Origin: Anastrepha obliqua
Taxonomy: Eukaryota > Arthropoda > Insecta > Diptera > Tephritidae
Direction: 5' to 3'
Assembly: GCF_027943255.1 (NCBI RefSeq)
Contig: NC_072892.1
Span: 21,723,792 to 21,787,791, forward strand
DNA length: 64,000 nt
Of this stretch, positions 31,747-42,780 are shown piece by piece. Made by a program: the position numbers and the translations under genes. Position 1 is the first letter of the stretch, and the number at the start of each line of letters is the position of its first letter. The notes below the pieces were generated by a model, which saw only the letters and a list, made by a program, of their open reading frames with translations, was not told the DNA's origin and did no database searches.

Positions 31747-32434
31747 AGGGGTTAGGGGTAGTCATAATTAAAACAAAAAAGATTTTTTTTTGCTTTTTGT
31801 TAAAATATAATATCTTAAAAGTATTGTGCGAAAATTTGAAGTGAATCTGATAAATACTTTTCGAGCTATTCAACAATTAACAAAGGACGCTCGGGCGCTC
31901 CGGAGCCGATAGCAAAGCTTTAAATGCGTTTTTCTCAAAACTATGTACTATATTTTGAACTGGTAATGACTGTAACTTAAAAACCGCTTGGTAGATTTTA
32001 ATAAAGTTTATACTATTTTTGAAAAACATAAAAAAACTCGTGCCTGATCAAAGGATTTTTTTTTTCAAAATTTCGATTTTGTTTACGACAATTAACTGTC
32101 GGGTTTTTTCTCGAAAATCTGAAAAATATTACCTGAGGCCGCCATATTTTAATTTTGGAAAAACAAAGCTTCAACCAGGCACAAGTTTATCTATTAACAA
32201 AACCAATTTCTCGTGTCTCATTGATTTTAAGTGGATCTCAAAGGACTTTTGATGATTCCCACAAGGGACTTCTGGAGAAGCGGGCTCCACACACACAGGG
32301 ATAACTTTTTCAGTTATTAATTTTTTTTTTTAATTTGGTTAAATGTTTTTATTTTTGTAAAATAAAGCAATTGACTAGCAAAAAAAATATTGAAAATTAG
32401 CATTTTTTTGGGCCTCTAACTACCCCTAACCCCT
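31747..32434. mobile_element. Non-autonomous DNA element X, copy 2 (688 bp, 16-bp TIRs)
   Basis: Begins AGGGGTTAGGGGTAGT and ends with its exact reverse complement ACTACCCCTAACCCCT. The interior is AT-rich and non-coding, apart from a GC-rich patch near 31890 (GACGCTCGGGCGCTCCGGAG) next to GCGTTTTTCTC. The interior resembles 605-1189 read on the other strand. Target duplication is not clear. Superfamily cannot be named from TIRs alone. Confidence 0.75.
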
Positions 32435-32439
32435 TAAAG

Positions 32440-34100
32440 GGATGTAAATTTTTTTTTAGTGAAATCTAAATTACTTCTTGCATAGTCAGAAATCTTAAAT
32501 ATTTAAATTTCAGCTATCTCGGAAAAATCATAACGACGAGTTTCAGACAGATAACAAAAATAACAAGAAGCTACAAAAACTAAACTACTTTGTCGGCCGA
32601 CATCGCAATTAACAGCAGCAAAACTCAGCCCAAACAAACCCAATGGCGCAGAAACGAGTACGCGGCGCCTAAGTATATGCAAAACTTCTAATTACTTGCG
32701 CGCACCCGTACTTCACAAATACCTATTTTTTATTTTCATAAATCAGCGCAACAAAAAGTGGCGTAGCCATTAGGAAAAATGGTGCCACACTCAACTTAAA
32801 GCGAAGTTTTATCGCTTAGGCATAAACGAAACCAATTGCCCACAACCTAAAAAGTTGTAATTGCACGCACACTGTTGCAGTGTTCAATCACCGCACGCGC
32901 TAAACGGTGTCCCATTCACGTGGAGCAAAAGTGAGCGCTGCCCAACCACGCGCTGAATTGGCCACTTCGCCTGAAAATATGTAAATGCCCGAATATTCAT
33001 ATAAATTTTTGCGGCATCACCACCGCACCACCGCATAATCACTTCAATGTCTCACCCGTATAATTAATTTAACAAGAGTTATTTTAACTTGCAAATTATG
33101 AAATGAAAAATAAATGAAAATTTAGAACAACAACAATATTGCAACAAAATTACTGCGTTATAATATTCAGTGGCAGCAATTCAATTGGCTATTTGCATAA
33201 ATTCAACGTAAACGCCGTAGTAGAGGCATGCGCTTGCATGAATTTGTTATAGGTATGTGCAAAAAAATTACATGCATACATTCAGGCGCATTCCCAACTC
33301 CCGTTTATTTGGCGCATCCATTGGCATACAAATTTCCGCTACCTACGCTTGGAATTTATGCGCCAGCTCGATTGTAGCAATCTTTGCTTTCGTTTTGTTT
33401 TTTTTTTCTCTCTCTCTCTGCCATCTACTTGTGGCTGCTGCTGCATGCTTTTAGGCGCTACCGTTTGCAATTATCATCTTTCGCTTTTTATGGTGTATTA
33501 TTTTATTTTCCCAGCACTTTGGAGTGAGGCAATTTTCGCGCATAAACAACAAGAGCCCCTTTTATGCCTTCCACTTTTCCCTGCATGCCACGGTTTGTGG
33601 TGCGAGTGGAATGCCGTCTGCCATTCGATACGCACTCGTGCATTCATATTTACATTATGGATTCCCGTTGTCAGCCAGCTGAGTGCATTTTTGCATTCTT
33701 TAGCTTATTCGAGTGGCTGGCGCTCGTTGGGCTGGTGTGTTTCACTTTAACTTTGACTCCTCTGTATGCAAAATACATTTACGAGCCTTCGCCCTCGTTG
33801 TAGGCAATAGTCGAATGCATATAAAAGTGGCTATTGTTCGCTGTTGCCTACTTTTAGGCTCCTCCACTGCAATTGTAAGGGTTTCACATGCCCACACAAC
33901 AAATTGATGCGCAGCATATCTTTCGCTTTTATGAAAGGGCGTAGACTCGTGCTGCTTTTGTCGAAGCAGATTGAAAAAATTCACCAATCGGTCGGAGAAT
34001 TTAAATTTGAGAAATATTTGCAGGCGAAAGATTTACTGAAAAAAAAACGACGTGCTATGAATCGTTAATCGTAAATGTTCCCGGAAATAGACTTCTATGT
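32440..34100. other. No gene seen; fly intergenic DNA
   Basis: Unique-looking sequence, slightly less AT-rich at 33290-33900. The frame at 33349-33750 is open by chance: it has no domain, and overlapping frames are equally long. Confidence 0.55.
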
Positions 34101-34105
34101 ATAGA

Positions 34106-34556
34106 GGGAAATGAAATTGCTGATGAGCGCGCCACGAGGGGTCGACTGCATTGATCTCAGAGCAGACATCGGCGCTCCTTTGACTGTTTTTAAAAAGAAA
34201 TTTCACAACTTATTCCTGAGAAAACTGCCAAAGAGATGGAGCTCCGTTTGTCCTTGTGCTATTTCGAAAACCATTTGGGCCCAGAACAATAGATTCAGGA
34301 CGCCAGCAGGACTGCTCGTCTTTCATTTTCCAAACTCGTTGCTGTGGATGCGTTTACGGTCAGTGGATGATCGGCACACACGCAGAAAAGCTGGTTTACC
34401 ATTTAATCCCCATTGCAGAAGCTGTGGATGCTTCAGAGAAGGAGACTGTGGAGCACTGTCTGGGTTTGGAAGACAGACGATTAAGGTTACTGGGAGCTAC
34501 TTTCTTCGACAGCCTGAGGCAGTGCGTTAACCGAAATCCCATAAACCTTCCTTAGT
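34106..34556 (+). pseudogene. LINE A-like fragment (RNase H end and CCHC)
   Basis: The plus strand encodes EGNEIADERATRG (last RNase H block), then DIGAPLTVFKKKFHNLFLRK and MIGTHAEKL, then the knuckle beginning NPHCRSCG near 34410. The order and wording follow LINE B residues 330-480 with frameshifts. The knuckle tail reads EKETVEHCLG instead of the expected HFLC, so the last ligands are damaged. Confidence 0.82.
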
Positions 34557-34699
34557 GCTACTTGGCGAGTGCCGGACTGGCATTTCAACCATTTCACTAT
34601 CTATTTAACGTCTATCCTAAATACCATATTATTAAAGGCACACTTTTCAGGCACTTTGCAGAACTCTTTGCCAGGAGAACTTAAATAAAAGAGAAAAAA

Positions 34700-35455
34700 A
34701 TTTTGCGAAAGCTTTCATGGTAAGTAAAAACCGGTATAGCGCCTTCCAAGCTGAGATCGACGCTATAGCCAAAGCAGCAAAAACGAGGAGACTATTCGAC
34801 TTGCCTCCGGCAAACCTTATCAATTTTGTTGATAGTCAAGCAGCGCTCAAAACACTGGCCTCGGAGCGCAAGCAAATTCAAGATGCGTTAAAGAATGCAG
34901 GAGATCGCTCTCGCTCATCCAACAACACAACACCACACTTATAATAAGGAGTGGAGGGGCATGAACGAGCGGATGAAAGTGCAAAGAAAGGCTCTGAGCT
35001 GGACCTTCAGCGAGTGGCGGTGGAGGACATAAACACTCCTCTAAACGAACTAAACACTGCGATTGACTTGAGCGCAATCGCAGAAACCAATACCTGTAGA
35101 AGGTGGTCTCTGACTACTAACTGCAGTGTCTCCTAGATGCGCTGGCCAAAACTAAATCTTAAAAGGACAAAATGTCTGCTGGGATTCAACAGATCAACTA
35201 CCAGCGTCCGCACAGGTGTGACAACGGGTCACTATTGGCACCCTTGCCAGTAGAATGGCTGCACCTCACAAGGACTGCTGTAGGAGTTGTCGAGATGAAG
35301 GAGCAATTGAGTCGGTACAACACTTTCTCTGTGAATGTTCTGCACTTCGAAGAAGGCGTATGAAATATCTTGGCGATTATTTCTTTGAAGGCCTGGGAAA
35401 TTTGCAAAATGTCTCGCTGGAGGGAGTAGTTACCTTCTTATAAAGATCTAAGTGG
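34700..35455 (+). pseudogene. LINE family G fragment (RNase H and CCHC)
   Basis: Blocks on the plus strand: YSAFQAEIDAIAKAAKTRRL (second RNase H block), NLINFVDSQAALKTLASERK (third), GHERADESAKKGSELDL (fourth), then after frameshifts CCRSCRDEGAIESVQHFLCE. The first RNase H block is missing. It is distinct from families A-E in wording and ends with a stop near 35441. Confidence 0.82.
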
Positions 35456-35875
35456 TTTGAGCAACTTAGTTAGGGTATAGAAATGAAATGCAGGTTTCTC
35501 AATGGATTTTAGGGCCACTGGGTGTCTTGACTTGGACAAGCAACCTTCCTAAGCTAACCCAGGTAAGCGTTTGGTAAAATTATTTCATACCAGAATTATT
35601 TCTCATTCAAAGTTATTTCTTTTTTTAGTTGAGTAAGAAAATTACATTAAAATGGTTCAAAAATGCTTTTTACTGCCTTGGCAAAACATAACTTAGTTGG
35701 AGAGCTCAAAACCGCTTTTCTGGCGTGGAATGTTACGACATTTGGAGCGAAAATTGGGCGTTGAAACTTAGTTTAACTGGAATCCAGAATTCAACATACA
35801 GTGAAAAATTGGGCGTTGGAAACTTACTGAACTTTCGAAAAGCTTTTTGTGCACGTTTTTGATCTATGGTTAGGT
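35456..35875. other. Spacer, no gene
   Basis: Contains the phrase AAAATTGGGCGTTG twice (about 35751 and 35806), a small local duplication. Nothing else recognised. Confidence 0.5.
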
Positions 35876-37120
35876 TAGGTTTGGTAGTGATAGTTGCCCA
35901 GAGAGTGGGCCCAAGAAAGAAGTTTGGTTCATCCTTTGTGATGCCATTGCAAAAGGGGAAAAAAGGTGAAGGAAAAGGAAGATAGGACGAAAGGGAAAGG
36001 GTTGGGGAGGGTTGAGTGTTTGTGGACTATGAGCTCTCTAGCTTTTTAACTGATGTCATCCACTCCAGTGAGTTCCACCAGACAACGACTCCATATAACA
36101 AGATTGGCTTTATTATAGTATTATAGAGCCAAAATACAACTCTAGGCGAGAGGCCCCATCTTTCGCCAATTACGCCCTTGCATCGATAAAAGGTGATTGT
36201 TGCCTTCCTTACCCTCTCTTCAATGTTGTGCTTCCACGTTAGCTTACTGTCAAGGATTAGACCTAGGTACTTCCCCTTGTCAGAAAGCACCAACGGAGCG
36301 TCCCCCATCGAGGGGAGTTGAACTCTGGGTATTTTATATTTCCTCGTGAAAAGGACGAGCTCCGTCTTAAGAGCATTCACCGATAAGCCGCAGTCCGCTG
36401 CCCATCGAACAACTAAGTTCAGATACCCCTGCATTAAATCGTACAGGGTGTCTATAAACTCTAACAATGAAAGCCACATCGTCCGCGTCGGCAATCACCC
36501 TACAGCCCCTCCTCACCAGCTCCTCCAGCAAGTCATTGATAACAATGATCCAGAGAAATGGTGAGAGAACACCGCCTTGCGGCGTGCCCCTGCTCACCTG
36601 CCGGCGGAGAGAGACGCCGCCCCACTCTGCCACGACCGTTCTGTCGCTAAGCATTCTGTAAATAAACCTGGAAAGGTCGACTCCAACCCCCAGCCTACCC
36701 AGAGATTTAGTGATTGCCTCCGGGAGAACGTTGTTAAAAGCCCCACTGAGATTCCACTGATCTGCCCTTGCAGTAAGGATGTTGGGTATGCGACAAACGC
36801 CCCCGAGGAATTCCGCTTCTTATGTATAGGTCAATCAGTCTCTCAAGGGTTTTCAGCAAGAAATATGAGAGACTGATTGGCCTAAAATCCTTGGGCGAGA
36901 CAGGTGAGCTCTTGCCAGCCTTGGGTATGAACACAACACTCAACGCCCTCCAAGATCCCGGTATATAGCCCCTGGCTATGCAGCTCGCATAGATAGGGCC
37001 CAGCCAGCGGCATGACACCTCCGCAGATTTCTGCAGTTGGGCAGGTATGATGCCATCAGGACCAGGCGACTTGAAGGGCCCGAAGAAGCCAATGGTCTAT
37101 GGGCTTTCTCGAAACTTTTG
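35876..37120 (-). pseudogene. LINE family E with RT and 3' UTR, RNase H deleted
   Basis: On the minus strand from 37100: PFKSPGPDGIIPAQL, GYIPGSWRALSVVFIPKAGK, DFRPISLSYFLLKTLERLID, SRGTPQGGVLSPFLW, the catalytic box DADDVAFIV near 36490 (normally YADD), GLSVNALKTELVLFTRKYK and GKYLGLILDSKLTWK. These RT blocks are in the right order. After KKLESS at 36027 the sequence jumps to a 3' UTR-like end with TTAGGTTAGGTTTGG at 35872-35886, so the RNase H region is lost. At least two frameshifts are present. Confidence 0.88.
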
Positions 37121-37124
37121 TATG

Positions 37125-38880
37125 CCACTTTTAAGCTTTAGCAAAAAACTTTAGCTACTTGAAGTTCATTTGCAAAATTAAAGTTGATCTCTGCAAGATT
37201 AATGAAATTCAAACGAAAATCTATAAACTGGGTATTATTTTTTATACAACGAAAAGTTTTAGAAATAGAAGAGCAAAATTCAAGCGTGTACAGCAACTTC
37301 ACAAAAACACCAAAATAATGGAAAACGAAAAAACAAACAAGAAGTACAATTTGGTAGTAGGGAGAATTAAAAGCCACTCACAAATCTTTAGGATAAATAG
37401 AAGAGAAAAACAAGCGAAAGTAATAACACCGAAAATGACAACCCCAATGAAGAAATGCACTCGCACATACAAACGAACGGGCAATTGCAAAGAGCAAAAA
37501 TGGAAAAATATAAGCAAAGTAAGCCTTTAGCCTTTAATGACAGCAGCACAAAATGGCAGTCTAATCATCTGCAGGAAGTCTCCGATGCATCTTTCTCTTT
37601 CCTAGTTGACATCGAGCCGAAAGGAAGCGCCACAAAGCGCGGACTTAAATTACTAAAATACGCGGAAACGTTTGCAATCCGCAACTGCGCCACTCATCAG
37701 GATCTACACAAATTGCGCCTGGGCATATGCTACGATTTTACGCGAATGCTTTCAGTCTCAATATTTTCGTTGCGTTTTTCTAGATCTTTTGCAAAAAGGC
37801 CCCAAAGATCCAGTAAAGTAACAGTAAAAAATGGCAAAGTAAAGCAGTGAAAACTCGTTGAAAAAAAAAACAAAAAAAAGGAACACAAAACAACCGGAAG
37901 CGTGTTGAAGATTATGCAGCCCATTGTTGACTTTTGTCGAAGTGGGAGAGTTGTTGCTACTGTCTTTTTATTGTTTTGTAATACTGAGTGCTTCCATGTT
38001 TATTTTTCTTTAGTGTTTTCTGCGCTGCCTCGCTTTTCTTCTCATTCGTAAAGAAAAAAAAAACAAAAAAAAACCAAAATACAAAACAGCACGCAACACA
38101 TGGAAATCGCTGCTTACAACTCAAGCAACCCGACGACAAATAGGACAACAGCAAAACAACAGCAACCAGCAGGAATGCGAGTATTAACAAAAACAATGCC
38201 AATAAGAACAATTGCCAAGTGGCAGCTGCCGCTTGTCACAACAACACAACATTGTTAATCGGCACGGCATTATGCCACATAAGCTTGGTATAAGCCAAAA
38301 AAAAAAGGACCGAATGTAAAGCAGCTGACGGAAAGAAGGATAACAGAAAAGGAATTCAGTGCAGGGATGTACGTATGAGCGTATAGGAAAAAGCAGGAAG
38401 TGTGGCCATTGATAGGCAGCGATAGTTGGGTGTGCTTCCTTCGCCTTTTAAGAGGCGGCTTATAGACAAGAAAAAACCAAATAACACAATAATACAAAAA
38501 CAACTAAGCAGGATTACACGCATCCGAACAGCGCACTGATGAGCGAAGTGCCGCATTTAAAGCCAAAGTCATAACATTGGCAATGACAGCGAGTGGAATG
38601 TGGCTGTGGGTGTACAGAGGTCTACTTTAACGCCCTCCGTATGTCGACCCAAAGGCTAGAAAAAGCGCAGAAAAAAAGAAGAAAAGGTGCATTATTATTT
38701 TGCTACAGCTTAATATGTACCGCAATTAGGCAGGCATTTGTTGGCGCGTTGGTTGGGTGGATTATTCAAAGGATATGTAAGGTTTATGGTGAGGAAAGTA
38801 AGGAAAGGAGTAAAAAAATCCTTAAATTGAAATGGCTTTCTTTTCATTTTCCTTACGCGCAGCATAAATATGTTGGTGAT
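37125..38880. other. No gene seen
   Basis: A-rich unique-looking DNA. The 131-codon frame at 37455-37850 and the 123-codon frame at 37159-37530 are lysine-rich with no recognisable domain. I do not call them genes. Confidence 0.5.
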
Positions 38881-38883
38881 GTC

Positions 38884-39165
38884 TCAGTTAGGTTAGGTGA
38901 GGATAAATGGTTGCCCAAACTAGGCCCACTTGGACAAATAATGAAATTCGCTCATTTAGATGCCAGACAAAGGCAAAACAGAGAGAGAATCCTCTCATTT
39001 TGTGGGGATATCGTCTCGAGAGCGCCCCTTTTGGCAAACTCATCAGATGATCAGATGCAGTCAAGAGGGAAGTCACGTCACAAACAGCGAGCCCAAATCC
39101 CTAATTGCCGCCTGACTGTCAGAGTAAATATTTATCTCACTTACGGTAATTGCAGAGCTAAGCAA
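38884..39165 (-). pseudogene. LINE family E 3' fragment
   Basis: Minus strand: SEINIYSDSQAAIRDLGSL near 39140 is the third RNase H block. It is followed by a short decayed stretch (SLPKGALSRRYPHK, compare ADELAKRGA..) and the 3' end TAGGTTAGGT at 38890, like that at 35876. The antisense 200-codon frame 38593-39195 is a by-product of this fragment and its flank. Confidence 0.75.
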
Positions 39166-39194
39166 CGAACCCACTATATATATATATATGTATA

Positions 39195-39504
39195 ATTGGC
39201 GCGTACACCCCTTTTGGGTGTTTGGCTGAGCTCCTCCTCCTATTAGTGGTGTGAGTCTTGATGTTGTTCCACAAATAGAGGGACCTACAGTTTTAAGCCG
39301 ACTCCGAACGGCAGATATTTTTCATGAGGAACTTTTTCATGACGGAAATACACTCGGAGGTTTGGCATTACCTGCCGAGGGACGAACGCTACTAGAAAAT
39401 CTTTTTCTTCACTTTGGTCTTTCGCCGAGATTCGAACCTACGTTCTCTCTGATCTCTGAATGGTAGTCACGCACCAACCTATTCGGCTACGGCGGCCGCC
39501 ACAA
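39195..39504 (-). mobile_element. tRNA-derived SINE, most complete copy
   Basis: On the minus strand it starts with a tRNA-like head: box A-like TAGCCGAATAGG (39489-39478) and box B-like AGGTTCGAATCTC (39440-39428). A body of about 200 bp follows (CTGCCGTTCGGAGTCGGCTT, GGAGGAGGAGCTCAGCCAAA). It ends in the hairpin-forming ACACCCAAAAGGGGTGTACG and CGCCAATTATA followed by TA repeats. RNA polymerase III would transcribe such an element, and a LINE must supply the enzyme. Other copies lie at 7852, 22478, 24845, 43646, 53466 and 61775. Confidence 0.9.
39428..39489 (-). promoter_or_regulatory. Internal pol III promoter (box A and box B) of the SINE
   Basis: TAGCCGAATAGG resembles box A (TRGYNNARNNGG) and GGTTCGAATCTC resembles box B (GWTCRANNC). 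Spacing of about 38 bp between them is tRNA-like. Activity is inferred. Confidence 0.7.
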
Positions 39505-39549
39505 CCAACCCACTAATACTTCTTTAATTCCGGCTACCTCCACTTGGAA

Positions 39550-39850
39550 AATACTACAGTGGGTCAGTAGCCAGCAACACTTCCGTCCAACTTCGAGCCC
39601 ATTGAGCCCATTCGTGCCTCTGTTTTCTACGCTCAGCGGCAGTTTTCACTGCGTTGTCCAGTGATGCCACATCAGTATAGCGTGAACCACTCGAGTAGGT
39701 GTGGTCCAAAGTGTCCCACTGATCCGAATAAGAGAGGCACATTGGACCTTCTCCAGCTGCTTAACTGATTTCGAACTTTCGAGTGAGATCCAGCAGACAA
39801 TAACTCCATGGTTGCCAAGTAGAAATATCGAAAATTTAAAACACTGACTC
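39550..39850 (-). pseudogene. LINE RT C-terminal fragment (family E-like)
   Basis: Minus strand: NHGVIVCWISLESSKSVKQL followed by EKVQCASLIRISGTLWTTPT, the stretch after the RT thumb seen in LINE E (YGVVVWWNSLEWMTSVKKLE) and at 49327-49554. It ends near 39550 in decayed sequence. Confidence 0.78.
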
Positions 39851-40084
39851 ATTCTCCTTCTGGTCCGTTGCTGTCCACAATTCGAGACTAAATCGCGCAG
39901 AATTTAAAATCGTAAATTCAGGCAGAAACTTACTTTAAAGCCATTCAAGCGCTCTGGCCGAACTTTGTATCTCTTTGTTTGTATTGCCTCCACAAATTTT
40001 CGATGGGCGTTCTAAAACCATTCCAGTTACGAATTCTGCTTAGCCTTTTCCTATTTCCATGTTTATGTGCAAGAAGTTTAAAGA

Positions 40085-40650
40085 AAATACGGGTTTACTC
40101 CGGACGACATAGTGCTAATGGTTTCAGGAATGTATCCAACCACAATCAGTGAGATTATGGAAGGAGCTCTGGTATTACTCAGCAATTGGGTCACGGACTG
40201 TGGTTTAAGTGTAAACCCGAGAAAAACTGAACTGATGCTATTCACCAAGAAAACCAAGGTGCCAAACTTTAATCTCCCAAAACTAAACGGCGTTAGCCTC
40301 ACGCTAACCAAACAGGCAAAATACCTAGGGGTTATCATGGACCCCAAACTCAGCTGGAAGTCCAACGTAGAGTACAGGGTAAAGAAAGCGAATATAGCAC
40401 TTTACACGTGTATGAGAATGTTGGGAAAAAAATGGGGTCTCCAACCAAAACTATCCAACTGGTCCTACACAGCCATTGTAAGGCCAATACTAACATATGT
40501 GGCACTAGTTTGGTGGCCTGCAACAGAAAGGAAGTACAACAAAACTACGCTGCACAAGATACAAAGAACAGCGTATATCTTAACTACAGGAGCGCTTAGC
40601 ACCAGTCCTGCTGAAGCGCTCAATGTATTAACACATCTTCTACTCAAATA
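40085..40650 (+). pseudogene. LINE family H RT fragment
   Basis: An open plus-strand frame reads DDIVLMVSGMYPTTISEIME, LSVNPRKTELMLFTKKTKVP, KYLGVIMDPKLSWKSNVEYR, GKKWGLQPKLSNWSYTAIV and IQRTAYILTTGALSTSPAEA. This is the RT from the catalytic box on, where YADD has become TPDD. It is related to families A and B but separate. The LINE similarity ends near 40650. Confidence 0.88.
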
Positions 40651-40694
40651 TGAACGAGACGGTATCAATAAAACGGTCCGCGGATGACATATGG

Positions 40695-41172
40695 CAAAAA
40701 TAAATTTTTTGTTTTTTGGTAGGACTGCTTTTAATGTGTTCAGTAGGGTGGAGACTACCACCGCCTGTGCTAAGTCTAGTGTCGAACCTTTTCTTGCTGG
40801 CTCATCCGCTATCTCATTGCCCCGTATGTTCCTATGACCGGGTACACATATCAGAGTAATTTCAAGCCAATGACTAAGCAATTCTAGTTCTTCTCTACAT
40901 TGTAAGACTAGTTTGGATGAAATGGAGTTGGAGTCTATGGACTGGATAGCTGCTTGACTGTCTGAGAAGATAGCTACTCTTGCACCAACTTCCTTGTAGA
41001 GTTCTAGGGATTTGCATGCTTCTCTGATCGCTAAAAGTTCTGCCTGGAACACGGTGGCATAATCAGGAAGACGAATCAATTCAGATAGGTTGAGCTGCTC
41101 CGAATGGAAGCAAGCTCCCACACCACAGTTCATCTTAGAACCGTCGGTATAAATTTCGATATCGATAGGTTG
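40695..41172 (-). pseudogene. LINE family H RNase H fragment, opposite strand
   Basis: The minus strand reads IEIYTDGSKMNCGVGACFHS, YATVFQAELLAIREACKS, VAIFSDSQAAIQSIDSN and CVPGHRNIRGNEIADEPARK. All four RNase H acidic positions (D, E, D, D) are retained, although the last block reads NEIADEPAR. It lies tail to tail with the RT fragment at 40085-40650. Whether both came from one copy is uncertain. Confidence 0.88.
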
Positions 41173-41461
41173 TAAGGTTTAAAATATTGAAATATTCCGT
41201 AGAACCGAATTTTTCAGCGTGGGATAATGAGTTACCCCGGTGTGGCCGCTATGTGGCCTAGCTGAGGTGTGGCCGGTGAGGGTTAAATAAAAAACCTGTC
41301 AATAATTCCCTATGCTATAGTTATGAGCTACTTTCTTAATTTTTTTGCGCAAATTCGTTAGCAAATCAGACACAAATAAGCAGGTTGTTAGCCCACCTAT
41401 TCTAGCTTAATGATAGGTTGAAACTACTTACGCCTTCAAGCAGGTGTTACTCTTAGTAGAA

Positions 41462-41702
41462 CTCACTACGCGATTTTGGCCGAATTTAACAAAGCGCGCC
41501 AGTCGTTTCTTTCTCGTGCTAACCGGCGCCAGTTGGGCACACCAAGTGAAGTCAAGTCCTTCTCCACCTGATCTTTCCAACGCAGAGGAGGCCTTCCTCT
41601 TCCTCTGCTACCACCAGCTGGTACCGCATCGAATACTTTCAGAGCCGGAGCGTTTGTACCCATTCGGACGACATGACCCAGCCAACGTAGCCGCTGGATC
41701 TT
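41462..41702 (-). mobile_element. RTE LINE 3' fragment
   Basis: Minus strand: LRWLGHVVRMGTNAPALKVF, DAVPAGGSRGRGRPPLRWKD, NWRRLARERNDWRALLNSAK. It is nearly the same as 5722-5950 of the nested RTE, so the same family. Truncated at both ends relative to that copy. Confidence 0.9.
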
Positions 41703-42002
41703 TATTCTTTAACATTTAAAATTTAGCAAAAGTGGCTGTTTTTATACAAAAAAATCATTACTCCGCCATTTTTCAATATCAGGGGTTATAATTTTAGAAT
41801 TGTATGCACAACATATGCCGCAAACCTTAAAAAAAATATTAGTATCCGCCAATCTTTCCAAAATTATATTTATTTTAGAAAATTACTGAAGGGAAAAATT
41901 AAAAAAATTACATACCATAAAATTTACTTTTTTTGTGTGTTATTTGCTTTTTAATACATTTTTACGGACAGAAAAGTTTAAAAAATTTTATTTTTATGAT
42001 AT
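41703..42002. other. Spacer, no gene
   Basis: AT-rich; nothing recognised. Confidence 0.5.
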
Positions 42003-42780
42003 TTAAACAAAAAAACATTCACTCAGAATCCCATTTTGTTCTCCAATACACGTAGTGCACAAAGGCAACCGATGAATGTCGCAAACCGAGCTTTTGCAAG
42101 CCGAGCATCCAACACGTGTTTTTTTGTCCTTCTTTGGATCACACAGCACGTATCTCCGCGCTGAATCGAAGGTAACTTTTTCCAGGCCACCTATTTCTGG
42201 GTTGGTAATAATTTCTAAGATGCTCTTCATGATCATCTGCAGCTCTTTCCGAAGAAATTATCCTTCCAATCTCTGGCGTAGCATCGGGAAGGTGAGATGA
42301 GCAATCAGCATTTCAAAACGATAATCGCAGAAGTGGATTCCCGTGTGCCACTGACCTTGAGTTTCCACATAATGCGGGAATTGACAGCTGCTTGATCGAG
42401 CATCCCAAAGAAAATGCGCATCGGCCACCTGTACGTTTTGCGAGCGACTGAGTAGACGTGGCACAATTGATTGAAGGTGTCCGTCCCTCCTTTCGTATCA
42501 TTATAGTGGAGACTGATATTTGGCTTTCCATCCGTTATCTGTTCGGTATGGAGATAAGTCGAAGTAAGCAAGACGATTTTGTTCTTTTTTGGTGCATGAG
42601 AAAGTAAAGTTACGTCTTTGGTGTGACAAAACTTTGTTTTAGGAGAATTTTTAGACGCTATCTTCAAATCCATGGGAATTTCTCTTTTATTTTTCCTGAT
42701 TGTTCCAGTCACAGACATATTACAAGGATGACCGAGCATTCCGGTAAGCAGGGGGACCATGGTAAGCCAGTGCATTCTTA
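42003..42780 (-). pseudogene. piggyBac-like transposase, C-terminal half
   Basis: The minus strand reads NMSVTGTIRKNKREIPMDLK, APKKNKIVLLTSTYLHTEQI, KPNISLHYNDTKGGTDTFNQ and LCHVYSVARKTYRWPMRIFF. These are the third-aspartate region of piggyBac transposases; the block KGGTDTFNQ keeps the catalytic D but has N where the second conserved D normally stands. After a frameshift near 42300 comes the Cys-rich tail (RRYVLCDPKKDKKTR, CSACKSSVCDIHRLPLCTTC). The N-terminal half and clear TTAA-flanked ends are missing, so it is a remnant. Confidence 0.88.

Noticed and set aside
33349..33750. 133-codon plus-strand frame
   Set aside because: Three overlapping frames are similarly long here and none shows conserved blocks or gene-like composition.
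37159..37850. Two plus-strand frames of 123 and 131 codons
   Set aside because: Lysine-rich translation of A-rich DNA, no domain, no splice or promoter context.
38593..39195. 200-codon plus-strand frame
   Set aside because: Its 3' half is antisense to a LINE E RNase H fragment and the rest has no domain; it ends in a TATATA repeat.
39428..39504. tRNA gene at the SINE head
   Set aside because: Boxes A and B are present, but the same head recurs with a common body in several copies and no convincing cloverleaf with anticodon arm was made out; it is a SINE.
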